From Pseudidiomarina indica (GTDB lineage Bacteria > Pseudomonadota > Gammaproteobacteria > Enterobacterales > Alteromonadaceae), in contig NZ_FMXN01000002.1 in the NCBI RefSeq assembly GCF_900104245.1, positions 186,001 to 250,000 of the forward strand: a DNA stretch of 64,000 bases, given 5' to 3'. Under the pieces are notes generated by a model. It was given only the letters and a program-made list of their open reading frames with translations. It had not been told where the DNA came from and did not search any database. The stretch's first letter is position 1. The number at the start of each line of letters is the position of its first letter. This document shows, piece after piece, positions 62,388 to 64,000 of the stretch. Both the position numbers and the translations under genes were made by a program.

Positions 62388-64000
62388 TTATCTCAATAGC
62401 TCTTCCAGTTTGGCTTGGGCTGTGGCTAATGCGTCAGGCAAAGCTTTCACATCGCTCCCACCGGCTTGCGCAAGATCAGGACGACCGCCGCCTTTACCCC
62501 CCACTTTTTCAGCCGCAACGTTGACGACGTCGCCAGCACGAACACGAGCGGTCAGGTCTTTGGTGACCCCGACAATCAAGCTGACTTTACCATCGCTGGC
62601 CAAGCCTAACACGACCACCCCTGATTGTAGCTGATTTTTTAAATCATCCACCATGTTTCGTAATGCTTTTGCTTCAATATTGGCTACTTCCGCAATAATG
62701 ACTCGAGTGCCATGAATCGTGAGCGCATTATCCACTAAACTCGAGCCCGCATGAGCCGCCAGTTTTTGATTCAGTTCATCAATGGTCCGCTCAAGCTGAC
62801 GGCTCCGCTCCAACTGCTGTTGCAGTCGCTCACCCACATGCGTTGAATCGGTTTTGAGCAACTCAGCCACCTGCCGCAGTTGCTGCTGTTGCTGTAAGTT
62901 AAACAGCACCGCACCGGTCCCACTCACGGCTTCAATACGGCGAACGCCTGAGGCAATGCCAGCTTCCGAGACAATCCGTACCACTCCAATATCACCGGTG
63001 CGCTGCACGTGGGTGCCACCACAGAGTTCCATGGAATAGGCACCAATGGTCAGCACCCGCACGTCATCGTCATATTTTTCACCGAACAAGGCCATAGCGC
63101 CTGCTTGCTGCGCTTGTTCAATGGGCATAATCTGCGCTTCCACTGGATGGTTCTTAAGGATTTCTTCGTTAATTTGTCGCTCAATGATATCCAGCTGCTG
63201 CGCCGTGACTGCTTCATAATGAGAGAAGTCAAACCGCAACCGCTCGGCAGTGACCAAGGAGCCTTTTTGCACCACGTGCTCACCCAACACATTCCGCAAT
63301 GCCGCATGCAATAAGTGGGTGGCGGTGTGGTTGCGTTTAATCGACTCACGTCGCTCACTATCAATTTGAGCAGAAACCGTATCACCAACGGTCAGTTTGC
63401 CGGTGGCCTGCCCGTGGTGCGCAATGGCCTTACCAATCAATTGGGTATCGGTGACTTGAAACTCAACCCCCTGACTGGTTAATTTACCAGTGTCCCCAAC
63501 TTGACCACCGCTTTCAGCGTAGAAAGGGGTGCGCGATAGCACCACGATGCCCTTCTGGCCCGCGGCCAGCTCAGTTACGGATTCACCGTCGACAAATAAT
63601 TCCACAATGGTGGCAACATCGCTGTCATTGGCGTAGCCAGAAAATTCCGTTTGTGCGGAAGACTTTAACCGTTGGTTATAATCCACTCCAAAAGAGGACG
63701 CCTGTTGCGCTCGCTGACGTTGCTGCTCCATGGCGGCTTGGAAACCATCTTCATCAATGGTTAATTCTTTTTCGCGAGCAATATCTGCGGTTAAATCCAT
63801 CGGGAAGCCGTAGGTGTCATAGAGCTTAAATACCACGTCACCCGGCAATACCGTGCCATCAAGGTTTGCGATAGCGTCATGCAACATGGCCAAGCCACGT
63901 TCCAAGGTTTTCCGGAACTGTTCTTCTTCACGACGTAACGCATCTTCAATGATGCGTTGTTTGCTGCGCAACTCTGGGTAAGCATCTCCCATTTGGCGCA
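62388..64000 (-). CDS. alaS: Alanyl-tRNA synthetase (C-terminal part; 5' end beyond window)
   Basis: The last about 537 codons of a protein normally near 870 residues; the frame is open to the right edge, so the internal ATG giving MGDAYPEL is not the start. Present are the end of the aminoacylation/tRNA-recognition region (GMPMDLTAD-like GFPMDLTADIAREKEL), the beta-barrel, the editing domain with zinc-binding motifs HTATHLLHAAL and MELCGGTHVQRTGDIG that clear mischarged Ser- and Gly-tRNA-Ala, and the C-Ala/DHHA1 domain (KVGGKGGGRPDLAQAGG). It lies upstream of csrA as in relatives. Confidence 0.98.
   Translation of the reverse strand, partial: RQMGDAYPELRSKQRIIEDALRREEEQFRKTLERGLAMLHDAIANLDGTVLPGDVVFKLYDTYGFPMDLTADIAREKELTIDEDGFQAAMEQQRQRAQQASSFGVDYNQRLKSSAQTEFSGYANDSDVATIVELFVDGESVTELAAGQKGIVVLSRTPFYAESGGQVGDTGKLTSQGVEFQVTDTQLIGKAIAHHGQATGKLTVGDTVSAQIDSERRESIKRNHTATHLLHAALRNVLGEHVVQKGSLVTAERLRFDFSHYEAVTAQQLDIIERQINEEILKNHPVEAQIMPIEQAQQAGAMALFGEKYDDDVRVLTIGAYSMELCGGTHVQRTGDIGVVRIVSEAGIASGVRRIEAVSGTGAVLFNLQQQQQLRQVAELLKTDSTHVGERLQQQLERSRQLERTIDELNQKLAAHAGSSLVDNALTIHGTRVIIAEVANIEAKALRNMVDDLKNQLQSGVVVLGLASDGKVSLIVGVTKDLTARVRAGDVVNVAAEKVGGKGGGRPDLAQAGGSDVKALPDALATAQAKLEELLR

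Noticed and set aside
63791-63992. An alaS start at 63992
   Set aside because: The frame stays open to the window edge and alaS proteins extend about 330 residues further; the internal ATG is not a start.

Overview
The window is one contiguous, gene-dense stretch of bacterial chromosome with about 50 protein genes, four tRNA genes and no stretch over 300 bases without a gene. Gene content and order point to a gammaproteobacterium: dnaE-accA-tilS, gloB-(yafS-like)-rnhA-dnaQ-tRNA-Asp, pabB-nudL-sdaA, ffh/ypjD/yfjD, rpsP-rimM-trmD-rplS, and alaS-csrA-tRNA-Ser-tRNA-Arg all keep Escherichia coli-like neighbourhoods. The short TilS, the monomeric isocitrate dehydrogenase, the lipoprotein M3 peptidase and a CrsA/CrsR-like partner switch suit an Alteromonadales marine lineage such as Idiomarina/Pseudidiomarina. 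That last assignment is inference, since no rRNA is present.

Layout. 1-189: 5' part of a DUF599 membrane protein. 268-4621: RND efflux pump and its adaptor. 4733-11091: leftward block EamA transporter, tilS, accA, dnaE. 11265-14613: rightward MCE lipid ABC transporter (permease with STAS-like N-terminus, ATPase, MCE protein, PqiC-like lipoprotein) behind a good sigma-70 promoter. 14644-19540: leftward small protein, icd and dcp, separated by clear intrinsic terminators. 19796-24631: two tRNA-Asp genes, dnaQ, rnhA, a methyltransferase, gloB, mltD. 24628-31077: ligA, zipA, smc. 31198-34018: cysZ, rimO, a possible 17-codon leader ORF with hairpin, rnk. 34037-36920: rmuC and class I fumarase. 37070-41380: pabB-nudL-sdaA facing cysB. 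41470-43777: yciH facing a partner-switching pair (STAS protein plus phosphatase/kinase). 43916-48300: two amidohydrolase-family genes carrying three domains. 48424-49967: cytochrome c', cytochrome b561, single-domain response regulator. 49929-54611: tyrA, rplS-trmD-rimM-rpsP and ffh. 54779-59146: ypjD, yfjD/corB, a transglycosylase-like lipoprotein, gshA. 59308-61586: hybrid histidine kinase coupled to a 57-residue membrane protein. 61614-64000: tRNA-Arg, tRNA-Ser, csrA and the C-terminal part of alaS.

Most of the window is core housekeeping: replication and repair (dnaE, dnaQ, ligA, rnhA, smc, rmuC), translation (rpsP, rplS, trmD, rimM, rimO, tilS, alaS, tRNAs), envelope (MCE transporter, mltD, zipA) and metabolism (icd, fumarase, gshA, sdaA, tyrA, pabB). 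I saw no insertion sequences, prophage, CRISPR array or toxin-antitoxin pair. The parts most worth a second look are regulatory or degenerate: a partner switch whose receiver domain has lost its phospho-acceptor, an amidohydrolase operon with two of three domains lacking the metal-binding HxH, a hybrid kinase without a sensor coupled to a membrane microprotein, a leader-peptide-like element upstream of rnk, and a G7 tract in the likely dcp promoter.
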